In this document: positions 41,788 through 49,249 of the stretch, in pieces | How positions within the stretch are numbered: position 1 is the first letter of the stretch | How the letters are laid out: each line of letters begins with the position of its first letter | Source of the DNA: Gemmatimonadaceae bacterium | GTDB taxonomy: Bacteria > Gemmatimonadota > Gemmatimonadetes > Gemmatimonadales > Gemmatimonadaceae | Direction: 5' to 3' | DNA: 51,639 bases | NCBI GenBank assembly: GCA_013697785.1 | Contig: JACCWE010000066.1 | Span: 1 to 51,639, forward strand | Program-made: the position numbers and the translations under genes | The notes under the pieces: generated by a model | Database searches by the model: none | The model's input: the letters and a program-made list of their open reading frames with translations, nothing else | Told to the model about the DNA's origin: nothing

Positions 41788-41985
41788 GGTTCCCCTCCCC
41801 ACTACGTGGGGGGGGGGGCGGGAACCACCTGGAGGGCGAGCGGTTCCGTCAGTGGTTCCGGGGTGGTTCCGCGATGGTTCCGGAGCGGTTCCCGATGTTT
41901 TTGCCGGAACCACTCCAACCGCGAGTGGTTCCCGAGGTGGTTCCGCTATGGTTCCGGAGGCCTTAACTTTTTAAGGTCGGGAACC
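41788..41985. repeat. GGTTCC iteron array, candidate replication origin
   Basis: GGTTCC occurs in direct orientation at 41788, 41842, 41854, 41865, 41876, 41887, 41927, 41939 and 41950. Inside the two clusters the period is 11-12 bp, one helical turn, usually as TGGTTCCG. Inverted copies (GGAACC) lie at 41821, 41906 and 41980. An AT-rich hairpin sits at the right end of the array. Regular same-face repeats beside AT-rich DNA, near a prim-pol/helicase gene, are what replication iterons look like. Confidence 0.65.
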
Positions 41986-42367
41986 GGGCCTATTGAGGGT
42001 TAACTGTTTTTGTCCCATTCCGCACACGTGGCCGGTTGACGAAAAAGGCTTGCGGAATAGGTCGAAAGTGAGCTCGATCTGGCCAATCCGCCCCCCCTCC
42101 GACCTAGGATTAGAACGAACCGCGCACGGCGGCAATGCGCGCCTGTGAGTCAAATTGACACACCTGTATGACTTTGTGGCAGGCAGCTTTTGCCCGGTTG
42201 CGCTTCGTCGCAACGCATTTGTGTCATATCGGCGCCATAGGTGCTTTATCTGTCACGCAGCCGAAGGCCGCGTAAGCACTTAGAACACGGCTAATCGGTC
42301 TAGAGTCGCCCTTGTCACGTTTTATGCATTCATGCGGGGCAACCTCAAACCCCCGGAAACAACACCG

Positions 42368-43573
42368 ATGCCTCGCGCCGTCAAGCTCGCTCGCGGACTA
42401 TTCAAAAATGGAAATCGCTACTGGCTGCGGGTCGCCGGCGCGAAGCGGTCCACGGGCACGGATCATCCAGACCTGGCCAACCGCGTGCTTGGTGCAATGC
42501 GTCAGCTCGAGAGGGAGCGGAAGCATCTCGACCTCCTGTACGCAGCTCGCGACGGCGCGCTCCCGGTGCTCACCCTGTACGAAGCCGCCGCCGCTGGCAA
42601 CCTAGCCGGCCTCCGGGCGGATCTCGCGCGGGCCGCAGTCGTTGACGTGGATCTTGAGCCGTTCGTCGCGCAGTGGGCTGAAAAGCATCTCGCCAGCCGC
42701 TCGCTCGCTGATCGCACCAAGGTGGATTACGTGCGGCTCGTTCGCGCACTGGTCCCGGCAGGCAAGCGGTTCCCGGCAAGCCAGTTGACGGAGGACAAGG
42801 TCCAGTCCACGCTACACGCACTCCCGGTCTCGGATGCTACAAGGCGGAGGCACGCGGCCGCCTGGCGCCTCTGGATACAGTTCGTGCGACGCCGAGTTCC
42901 GGAGGTGGGAGACGTGTTCGCGTTCGCGCGCCAGTGGATGCCCAAGAACGCGCCGAGTCGCACGCTGCACTGGACGCACGCGCAGACTATCGCAGTCCTT
43001 GACCGAATGAGCGGAGAGCCGCGGCGCGCGATGGCGCTTATCTTCGGCACGGGGATGGAGCTCGGCGCGCTGCAACGGCTCACATTCGCCGATCTCGGCA
43101 CCAACAAACGCACCGTGGTGGCAAGAGGGACGAAGAACGAGGCGCGCCGAGATCGAACGGTGCTGATCGACGCCTGGGCATCCAAAATATTCTACGACGG
43201 ACTGGCGCTTGGATTCCCGACGATGCGAGTATTCACCTTAACGGAAAGCGAGCTTCGCGTATCCTTCTACGAGGCTCAGGTATTAGCGGGAGTGGTCACA
43301 GCGCCAGAGCGGGGTAAGAACACAAACAAGATGGTCTGGGGCAAGGTGGCGGGTCTGCATCGCATCCACGACGCGCGCCACACATATGCTGTCGTCCGGC
43401 TGCTCGGATCAGATAATGAGAAGCCGCGCTTGATGCGGTTCATCGCGAGCCAGCTCGGCCACGTCGATGAAACGATGCTCATCAAAGTGTACCTGAAGGC
43501 AGGAGTAGAGCAGCGGCTCGAGCTCATGAAAGAGGAGCTCGCACCTGCCGAAGAAAAGTACCAAACGTCATAG
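42368..43573 (+). CDS. Tyrosine-recombinase integrase
   Basis: A 401-residue protein from ATG 42368 (GGAA upstream; ATG 42332 is the longer alternative). N-terminal residues 1-60 form a basic arm-binding-type region, 95-190 a core-binding helical domain, and 200-390 the catalytic domain. Catalytic residues visible are Lys256 (GTKNEARR), His334/Arg337 (HDARHT), His365 (QLGHVD) and Tyr375 (IKVYLKA). The first Arg, expected in G-(L/M)-R-x-(S/G)-E, is Glu231 (GTGMELGALQRL). The gene runs toward attR, and its stop codon lies inside the right arm-type repeat. It should integrate and excise the element at tRNA-Cys. Confidence 0.88.
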   Translation: MPRAVKLARGLFKNGNRYWLRVAGAKRSTGTDHPDLANRVLGAMRQLERERKHLDLLYAARDGALPVLTLYEAAAAGNLAGLRADLARAAVVDVDLEPFVAQWAEKHLASRSLADRTKVDYVRLVRALVPAGKRFPASQLTEDKVQSTLHALPVSDATRRRHAAAWRLWIQFVRRRVPEVGDVFAFARQWMPKNAPSRTLHWTHAQTIAVLDRMSGEPRRAMALIFGTGMELGALQRLTFADLGTNKRTVVARGTKNEARRDRTVLIDAWASKIFYDGLALGFPTMRVFTLTESELRVSFYEAQVLAGVVTAPERGKNTNKMVWGKVAGLHRIHDARHTYAVVRLLGSDNEKPRLMRFIASQLGHVDETMLIKVYLKAGVEQRLELMKEELAPAEEKYQTS

Positions 43574-43586
43574 AATCCGTCATAGC
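43567..43586 (+). repeat. Right pair of putative integrase arm-type sites
   Basis: Two GTCATAG heptamers, 12 bp apart (43567 and 43579), in the same orientation as the pair at the left end. The first includes the integrase stop codon. They lie 76 bp from attR. Confidence 0.55.
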
Positions 43587-43661
43587 ATCTAGAAGACATG
43601 GCAGACTCATCGGCAGGAAGGTGAAGTGTAAGGCGTTGTCGAATAAGAAGTAACGAATTTG

Positions 43662-43701
43662 TCTGGCGCGGTAGCCAAGTGGTAAGGCAGCGGTCTGCAA
43701 A
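43662..43701 (+). repeat. attR: 40-bp repeat forming the 5' half of the intact tRNA-Cys
   Basis: Identical to 23391-23430. To its right the chromosome supplies the 3' half of the tRNA. The crossover therefore lies within the 5' half or anticodon loop. Confidence 0.92.
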
Positions 43702-43736
43702 ACCGCTATTCGCCGGTTCGATTCCGGCTCGCGCCT
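43665..43736 (+). tRNA. tRNA-Cys (GCA)
   Basis: A full cloverleaf: acceptor GGCGCGG/TCGCGCC (one G-U), D stem GCC/GGC, anticodon stem GCGGT/ACCGC with loop CTGCAAA (anticodon GCA), and T stem GCCGG/CCGGC with loop TTCGATT. The discriminator base is U, as in cysteine tRNAs, and CCA is not encoded. Its 5' half now comes from the element, and the DNA upstream is element DNA, where only weak promoter-like hexamers (TAACGA about 8 bases before the tRNA) are seen. Confidence 0.95.
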
Positions 43737-43748
43737 CTGTTGTTCGTA

Positions 43749-46190
43749 CTATGGTGTCACCTGAACGCCCGAAGCCGATTCGGGCGTTTTTTTCGGGACG
43801 TCGGTGTACGGGATGTTCAGGATCGGATATTCCGACCATCCCTTGTAGTCGAAGTGCCACCACTCCGCGTGATACACCGTGAAGCCCTCGGCCTCCATCG
43901 CGCGGCGGAGCAGGGCGCGGTACCACCGCTGGAGCGCGGTGCCGCCCGGATAGTTCGCGAACGAGCGGTCCGACGTCTCGTCGTACGTGCCCGGCATGTC
44001 GACGGGCTTTCCCGTCGAGCGATCGTAGATCGTGATGTCCGCAGCCGCGCCGCGATTGTGACGCGAGCCGTCGGCCGGGTCGGCGACGAAGATCTTGTCG
44101 GCCTCTGGCACCGCGTCCCAGAACATCTTCGTCACGTACCACGGCCGATAGCTGTCGTGGACGAGAATGCCGTAGCCCTTCGTCTTCAGAAACCGATGCG
44201 CACGCACGAGCGCTTCGGCAGCCGGGCGCTGCAGAAATGCGCGCGCCTGCGGATAGAACTTGTTGCCGAGGAAGTTGTTCGTGGTGGCGTAGCGCACTTC
44301 GAGGTGGATCGTGCTGTCGAGCGTCGTGAGCTCGACGAGATCCGGTGTGCGCGGGCGATTGTGCTCGACTGGAGGCGACGCGGCGCGCGCCTCGCGCTCG
44401 AGATCCGCGAGCGGGCGTACCGGCGTGACGCGGAGCTGGTTCCCGGATGCGGGTCCGATCGCGCGCCGCGGAAACCACACCATGCCGACGTGAACGCCGG
44501 TGACCGCGCCCCTCTTGTCGCGAGAGAAGGACACCGGCTCCGCGTCGTAGAGCGAGGCGGCGGGGAAGCTGAACGTCGAATCCGTCTTCTGTGTGAGCGG
44601 CGACTCGAAGAACCACTCGATGAGTGCCTCGAGATGCCCGCGCTTCTCGAGGATGTAAAGGATGTCGTGGTCCCACCCGTACTCGCCGACGAGACGCGCG
44701 AGCGCCGGACGCAGCGGTGCAGGCTTCGGTTCGGCGACACGAACGAAGTGCTTTCCTCCCGTCTCGAGCGCACCGCCGCGCTCGACGAGTGAGGCTCCGT
44801 AGGCGATGCGGTCGTCCTCGACGAGCGTGTCCCCGCGAAGACGGAGCGAACCGCGAAAGCCTCTGCGGTCGGATTCGAAGACGAGCTGCGTCGCCGTCGA
44901 TGGCGAATCCGATGGCGCGGTGACGAAGGTGAGATCGAACGCCGAGCTGCCGGCCACCCAGCGGCCCGCGAGCTTCGCGGCATCCGCCGCGAGAATCGGA
45001 GTGGTCTCCGTCCACGGCGGAATCGGGCGGTGTTGCCGCGTCGCGAGCATCGCGCGGAGAGCAGCCTCCGCAACGCGCGACGTCACGATGTTCGCCACGT
45101 CGAGCGTCGTGACGACGGCGACGCCGAGGCTGTCGTCGGGAAGCATGCGTGCCTCGGTGGCGAAGCCGTAGATCGCGCCGCCGTGTCCTATCATTCGGCG
45201 TCCGTCGAGCGTGTCGAGTTGAAAGCCGATGCCGAAGCCCGTGCGATCGCCAGCGGCAGCGAACTTCGGCGTCCACATCTCGGCCAGCGATGCGGGTGAG
45301 AGCACCCGGCCGCGTGCGCCCTCCCCGCGCGCGAACATCGCACTCATGAAGCGGCAGAGATCGTTGACGGTTGTGTAGAGCGAGCCCGCGGGCGACTCGC
45401 CGAGCTGAAAGCCGGGCGCAGCGAAGCGGCGGCCGTCGTAGGTCCACATGTAGCCGACGGCGACGCGCGGTGCGAGCGCGGGAGTGAGCTCGAACGCGCT
45501 CTCATCCATGCCGAGCGGCGAGAGCACGTGCGTCGTCAGGTATTTCGCGAATGGCTCGCCCGATACCTGTTGCAGCACGTCGCCGACGACGGCGATGCCG
45601 GCGTTCGAGTACTTGATGTGCGTTCCCGGCTTGTAGATCAGAGTCGTCGAGTTGAGACTCGCGACGGTTGCCGAGATCGAGGGCGAGGTCGTGTCGAAGT
45701 AGTTGCCCACCGGCGGCTCGCGGACGAGACCGGCGCGATGCGAGGTGAGCTCGCGCAGCGTGATCGGTGTGCCGAAGGGATTGACGGGATGAAAGCCGGC
45801 GAGGTAGCGCGACACCGGCGCATCGAGTGTGATGCGCTTCTGCTCCACGAGCTGCATGAGCCCGACATCGGTGAAGAGCTTGGACACGGATCCCACGCGA
45901 TAGACCGTGGCCGCGGTCGCGGGCACGTGATGCACGGGGTCGGCCTCACCGAAGCCGTGCGACCAGACGATGCGCTTGCCGTCGACCAGTGCGATCGAGA
46001 GTGCGGGGAGCCTCTTGTCGCGCATCTCCGACGCAATGATGCGCTCGAGATACGCGGCGACTTCGGCGTGCGCAGAGTCAGGAGCGACGGAATCGGGCGA
46101 CGATGCGGTCTGCGCGCGCACGGCGGCGGACGCCGCGAGCAGCGCCGCGAGTGCCGGCGCTGCCCGGGCGAGGGCGTGCCGGGGGATCAA
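43749..46190 (-). CDS. Fusion of a serine beta-lactamase-fold hydrolase and a D-Ala-D-Ala dipeptidase (VanX/DdpX)
   Basis: An 813-residue exported protein from TTG 46190, which overlaps the upstream stop as TTGA; the signal peptide ends near AVRAQ. Residues 40-400 are a class C beta-lactamase/DD-peptidase domain with SVSK at 101-104, YSN near 205 and HGG near 335. A middle region of about 170 residues resembles the accessory domains of serine hydrolases. The last 200 residues are a VanX-type zinc dipeptidase with SRHNRGAAADI and AEWWH. The protein would act in the periplasm on D-amino-acid peptides from cell wall. The final codons run into the tRNA terminator, so the C-terminal tail may be a recent extension. 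Confidence 0.87.
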   Translation of the reverse strand: MIPRHALARAAPALAALLAASAAVRAQTASSPDSVAPDSAHAEVAAYLERIIASEMRDKRLPALSIALVDGKRIVWSHGFGEADPVHHVPATAATVYRVGSVSKLFTDVGLMQLVEQKRITLDAPVSRYLAGFHPVNPFGTPITLRELTSHRAGLVREPPVGNYFDTTSPSISATVASLNSTTLIYKPGTHIKYSNAGIAVVGDVLQQVSGEPFAKYLTTHVLSPLGMDESAFELTPALAPRVAVGYMWTYDGRRFAAPGFQLGESPAGSLYTTVNDLCRFMSAMFARGEGARGRVLSPASLAEMWTPKFAAAGDRTGFGIGFQLDTLDGRRMIGHGGAIYGFATEARMLPDDSLGVAVVTTLDVANIVTSRVAEAALRAMLATRQHRPIPPWTETTPILAADAAKLAGRWVAGSSAFDLTFVTAPSDSPSTATQLVFESDRRGFRGSLRLRGDTLVEDDRIAYGASLVERGGALETGGKHFVRVAEPKPAPLRPALARLVGEYGWDHDILYILEKRGHLEALIEWFFESPLTQKTDSTFSFPAASLYDAEPVSFSRDKRGAVTGVHVGMVWFPRRAIGPASGNQLRVTPVRPLADLEREARAASPPVEHNRPRTPDLVELTTLDSTIHLEVRYATTNNFLGNKFYPQARAFLQRPAAEALVRAHRFLKTKGYGILVHDSYRPWYVTKMFWDAVPEADKIFVADPADGSRHNRGAAADITIYDRSTGKPVDMPGTYDETSDRSFANYPGGTALQRWYRALLRRAMEAEGFTVYHAEWWHFDYKGWSEYPILNIPYTDVPKKTPESASGVQVTP
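43764..43793 (+). terminator. Rho-independent terminator of tRNA-Cys
   Basis: AACGCCCGAA and TTCGGGCGTT pair perfectly around a GCCGA loop and run into seven T. It lies inside the last codons of the convergent VanX-fusion gene, so the same DNA is both terminator and coding sequence. Confidence 0.88.
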
Positions 46191-48145
46191 CCGAAGCGCC
46201 AGCCGAGAAGATTCCAGCTGTTGAAGAACAGGCACACGGCCACCGCGGCGAGGACGAGGAAGGTGAATCGTACACGCCTGCCCATGCTCCAGTAACCAGC
46301 GCGCCACGCCTGAACGAGCGCGGCGATGAGCATCAGCGTGAGGACGACGAAGATCATCGGCAGGATGAGCGCGATCTTGAGCGACGTCGGGACGTGCGAG
46401 AAGAGCGAATCGAAGTTGACGACGAGCACGAGGATGAGCGCCACGAACGTGATGAAGTACCAGGCCGAGGTGAGAGTCGCGAGCTGCACGACGCGCTTCT
46501 CGTCGCGGGGCATCGCGCGCGTCTCGCTGCGGCGGTAGAACGCGGTGATGAGGGCAGAGAGGAAGATGAGCGTGGCGAGTGCGAGCAGCATGTAGTTCAG
46601 CTTCGGCGACTCGAACCAGGGCACCCGCTCGGTGCCCATGAACGGAAGATCACTGATCGACATGTGCACCGCGGGGCCGGCGGAGTCGCCGCTAAAGGCG
46701 ATGCGCCGGTGCCCGACGACCTCCTGAAAAACGCCGTTTCCGATCGGGAAGTATTGAGCGGGCTTCTCGCCGAGCCCGGTGAGGAGGAGGCGCTTCTCCT
46801 TGTCGAGGACGGAGACGTTCATCGAGGGCGAGGCAACGAGAAAGAGCTTCTCCAGCTTGCTCGAGCTGTGGCGGGCGAAGCGATAGGCGCCGGCGTAGTT
46901 CTTCGCTTTCGCACTGAAGTCCGCATCGGCTGCAGGTGGTGCGGCGGCCTTGGCGGGGAAGTAGCGATCGAAGAATCCGCGCACGAGTCCTTCTCGCGCG
47001 TGGCCGCCGCCGTCACCGACGTAAGACGCGAAGATGCCGACCTGCGCATCGGGAACGAGGTACATCTCGGTATGGAAGTGCTGCGTGTCGCCGCCGTGGC
47101 CGATCACGCGCACGTTGTTGAACTCCTGCTCGTAGAAGCCGAGCGCCATCGATGGGAGGCGCGGATCGTTGGAGAAGGCACGGCGGTGCATGAGCTCCGC
47201 CGTCTCGGGCTTGAGGATGCGCACGCCGTCGTACTCGCCGTTCTGCAGGTGCGCGATCATGAAGTGCGTCATCGAGAGGGCGGACATCGAGCCCGAGCCC
47301 GCGGGGCGGAAGCCGCCGACGAACTCGAAGGGCTTTGGAACGTAGATCCCGTTCTCATCCGCGTAGCCGATCGCGCTGTAGGGCTTGAGCGCGTTGGGGA
47401 CGGGCTCCTGAAACGTCGCATACTCCATCTTGAGCGGCGTGAGGATGTTGTCGCGGATGTAGTCGTTGAAGGGGACGCCGCTGACCTGCTCGACGATCAG
47501 CCCCGCGAGCGCGGCGCCGTAGTTGGAGTATGATGCGAGCTGGCCGGGCGCGCGCACGCGATTGGGCATGTGCTTCTGAAGCGTCGTGGAGATCGGCTCG
47601 ACGCCGGCGGAGTCTTCGATGATGAGATAGCCGAAGGCGCCATCCTCCCAGCCGGCGGAGTGCGTCATGAGATCACGGATGCGCACGGGCTTGCCGTAGG
47701 CATCGGGGATCTTGAAGGTCTTGAGGTAAGAGTTGACGTCGCCGTCGAGGCTCAGCTTCCCCTGCTCGACGAGCTGCATGACGGCGGTCCAGGTGAAGAG
47801 CTTGGAGGTCGAGCCGATGCGGAAGAGCGTGGTGGCGGGATCGACTGGCTTGCCGGCGGCGATGTCGGCGCTGCCGTAGCCCTTCGCGTAGAGGACCTTT
47901 CCGTTCTTGATGATGGCGACGACTGATGCGGGAATGCGCAGGTCTTCGACGTGCGCCTTCATGATGCCATCGATGAAGTCGCCGAGGGCGGCGGTGTCGT
48001 CGAGCGCCGGCGTGGCGGTGGTGGGGGCGGTGGTGGGGGCGGGCGCCTGCGCGAGCGCCGGCGCTGACGGCAGCGCGCAGGCTGCGACGGCGAGAGAGAG
48101 GTGCAGGGCGCGGGCGGTGGTGCGCATCATCGGTAGAACGGCCAT
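46187..48145 (-). CDS. Exported serine beta-lactamase-fold hydrolase with C-terminal membrane helices
   Basis: A 652-residue protein from ATG 48145, with GAGGAG 7 bases upstream. A signal peptide (residues 8-33, ending APALAQA) is followed by a beta-lactamase/DD-peptidase domain with STSK near residue 113, YSN near 205 and HGGD near 350. The middle is a beta-type accessory region. The last 130 residues hold three or four membrane helices. Family members hydrolyse peptides, esters or amides; which one cannot be told. It is co-transcribed with the VanX fusion (TTGA overlap), pointing to periplasmic peptide processing. Two GTATAC palindromes lie 25-45 bp before the start. Confidence 0.83.
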   Translation of the reverse strand: MAVLPMMRTTARALHLSLAVAACALPSAPALAQAPAPTTAPTTATPALDDTAALGDFIDGIMKAHVEDLRIPASVVAIIKNGKVLYAKGYGSADIAAGKPVDPATTLFRIGSTSKLFTWTAVMQLVEQGKLSLDGDVNSYLKTFKIPDAYGKPVRIRDLMTHSAGWEDGAFGYLIIEDSAGVEPISTTLQKHMPNRVRAPGQLASYSNYGAALAGLIVEQVSGVPFNDYIRDNILTPLKMEYATFQEPVPNALKPYSAIGYADENGIYVPKPFEFVGGFRPAGSGSMSALSMTHFMIAHLQNGEYDGVRILKPETAELMHRRAFSNDPRLPSMALGFYEQEFNNVRVIGHGGDTQHFHTEMYLVPDAQVGIFASYVGDGGGHAREGLVRGFFDRYFPAKAAAPPAADADFSAKAKNYAGAYRFARHSSSKLEKLFLVASPSMNVSVLDKEKRLLLTGLGEKPAQYFPIGNGVFQEVVGHRRIAFSGDSAGPAVHMSISDLPFMGTERVPWFESPKLNYMLLALATLIFLSALITAFYRRSETRAMPRDEKRVVQLATLTSAWYFITFVALILVLVVNFDSLFSHVPTSLKIALILPMIFVVLTLMLIAALVQAWRAGYWSMGRRVRFTFLVLAAVAVCLFFNSWNLLGWRFG

Positions 48146-48170
48146 CGCTCGCTCCTCAAAGGGTTCGGGC

Positions 48171-48191
48171 TGTATACAACATCGGTATACC
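48171..48191. promoter_or_regulatory. Twin GTATAC palindromes, likely GntR-family operators
   Basis: TGTATACA (48171-48178) and GGTATACC (48184-48191), both perfect 8-bp palindromes centred 13 bp apart in the promoter region of the hydrolase operon. FCD-type GntR regulators commonly bind TNGTATACNA-like sites, and one is encoded next door. Confidence 0.6.
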
Positions 48192-48265
48192 AGATCCCGC
48201 AAGAGGCGCCATCAGAGGCGGCGTGCGGCGTGGCTAGAAGCGCACCTTGCCGCGCCCGGACTTCG

Positions 48266-49051
48266 TCACGGTGCGAATCGCCCCTGGTCCCACGACGTCC
48301 AGCTGCCGCGCTCCCCGTGCTGGGCGATGATGCGCGCGAGGCGGAGCGCCGCGTTGTGCCAGTTTCGCTCGGCCGCCCGCTGCGCGGCGTCGGGGTCGCC
48401 CTTCGCAATCGCGGAGGCGATCATCTCGTGCTCTTTCACGGAGGCGGAGAGCTCGTCGAGCAGCACCGTGACGTAGAGGCGCGAGTAGCGCTCGCTCTGC
48501 GGCTTGATCGCGCGATGGAGCGTGAGCAGTCGCGGCCCGACTATCCCCTCGACGTAGCTCCGGTGAAACTCGAGATCGAGCTCGAAGACGCGCGCCGCGT
48601 CCTCGCGCTTCCTCGCCTCGAGCACGAGCTTGCGATTGAGCTCGCGGAGCCGCGCGACGATCGTCTTGCGTCGGGCGACCGGGAGTGATGCCGCCATGCG
48701 CGCGGCAAGTCCCTCGAGGTGCCCCACTATGTAGTAGACCTCCTGGCCATCATCGCGGGTGAGCGGAGCGACGATCAGCCTGCGCTCGCGCCCCTTGCCG
48801 GCCGAGGCGACGAATCCTTCCTGCTCGAGGCGGTGGAGGGCGCTGCGAACGGGAGTGCGGCTGAGGCCGAGCCGCTCGCCGATGACGCGCTCCGAGATTC
48901 GCGCGCCCGGGGGGAGCTGCCCCCAGACTATCACGCTGCGCAGATCGTGATACGCGCGCGAGACGTTGTCGAGTCGCTCGGCGCCGGCGGCTTTGGCGGC
49001 GCGCTTCGGAGCGGCGGTTTTCTTGGCCGGGCGGGATGGGGATGGGGGCAC
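48266..49051 (-). CDS. GntR-family transcriptional regulator, FCD subfamily
   Basis: A 261-residue protein from GTG 49051; no ATG lies between it and the conserved domain, and upstream codons are implausible. A basic Lys/Ala-rich N-terminus precedes the winged HTH (VIGERLGLSRTPVRSALHRL, residues 55-75). Residues 105-245 are a helical FCD ligand domain with the metal-type residues DLEFHRSYV and EHEMIASAI followed by AERNWHNAA. Such regulators usually sense a carboxylate or amino acid and release DNA on binding it. GTATAC sites before its own gene and before the hydrolase operon suggest autoregulation and control of the cluster. Confidence 0.87.
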   Translation of the reverse strand: MPPSPSRPAKKTAAPKRAAKAAGAERLDNVSRAYHDLRSVIVWGQLPPGARISERVIGERLGLSRTPVRSALHRLEQEGFVASAGKGRERRLIVAPLTRDDGQEVYYIVGHLEGLAARMAASLPVARRKTIVARLRELNRKLVLEARKREDAARVFELDLEFHRSYVEGIVGPRLLTLHRAIKPQSERYSRLYVTVLLDELSASVKEHEMIASAIAKGDPDAAQRAAERNWHNAALRLARIIAQHGERGSWTSWDQGRFAP

Positions 49052-49179
49052 GAACGCGGAGGATACGCGGGCGGCGGCGGACGCGCAAGCGCGGGGCGCG
49101 AGGCGGGACGAGCCTTCGCGACAAAGCGGCGCTGCGCTGCGCCCCGCCGTACGCCGACCTGCAGAGTGGTGGACCGTTG

Positions 49180-49189
49180 TGGTATACAG
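49180..49189. promoter_or_regulatory. GTATAC site between the GntR and GNAT genes
   Basis: TGGTATACAG, core palindrome GTATAC at 49182-49187, in the divergent gap between the regulator gene and the acetyltransferase/permease operon. It matches the twin sites at 48171-48191. Confidence 0.5.
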
Positions 49190-49249
49190 AATCACGGGAT
49201 ATGTTGGTCCCCCACGGCTCGTGACTCGATTCGCCTCCACCGGTAGCAC

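Larger units (their letters stand above)
41604..42367. other. Non-coding control/origin region between the replication operon and integrase
   Basis: Contains the TTAAGATTTCTTAA palindrome, a long imperfect hairpin around 41788-41826 with a C-tract facing a run of eleven or more G, the GGTTCC array, and an AT-rich hairpin CCTTAA-CTTT-TTAAGG (41961-41976). The remainder up to the integrase start shows no gene and no promoter I would call. Confidence 0.55.
23391..43701. mobile_element. Roughly 20.3-kb integrative element in tRNA-Cys, phage-satellite-like
   Basis: Bounded by 40-bp direct repeats that are the 5' half of tRNA-Cys. A tyrosine integrase lies next to the right repeat, and matching pairs of short direct repeats lie inside both ends. 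Inside are two phage-virion-like genes, a methyltransferase, secreted and membrane proteins, and a leftward operon with two HTH proteins, two nucleases and a prim-pol/helicase. A GGTTCC repeat array sits between that operon and the integrase. I found no capsid, portal, large terminase or conjugation gene. By eye the spacer DNA is less uniformly GC-rich than the flanks. The outer boundary genes are unrelated chromosomal genes, which fits a simple insertion. Confidence 0.9.

Noticed and set aside
41761-41830. G-run of eleven or more bases as a possible assembly artefact or G-quadruplex
   Set aside because: The run lies in a palindrome-like arrangement with the upstream C-tract. I cannot tell artefact from real structure, so I make no claim.
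41788-41985. CRISPR array
   Set aside because: The repeats are only 6-8 bp with an 11-12 bp period and no unique spacers; they look like iterons.
46103-47533. Open frame of 476 residues on the plus strand
   Set aside because: Shadow of the exported hydrolase genes; Arg/Glu/Asp-rich with no fold signature.
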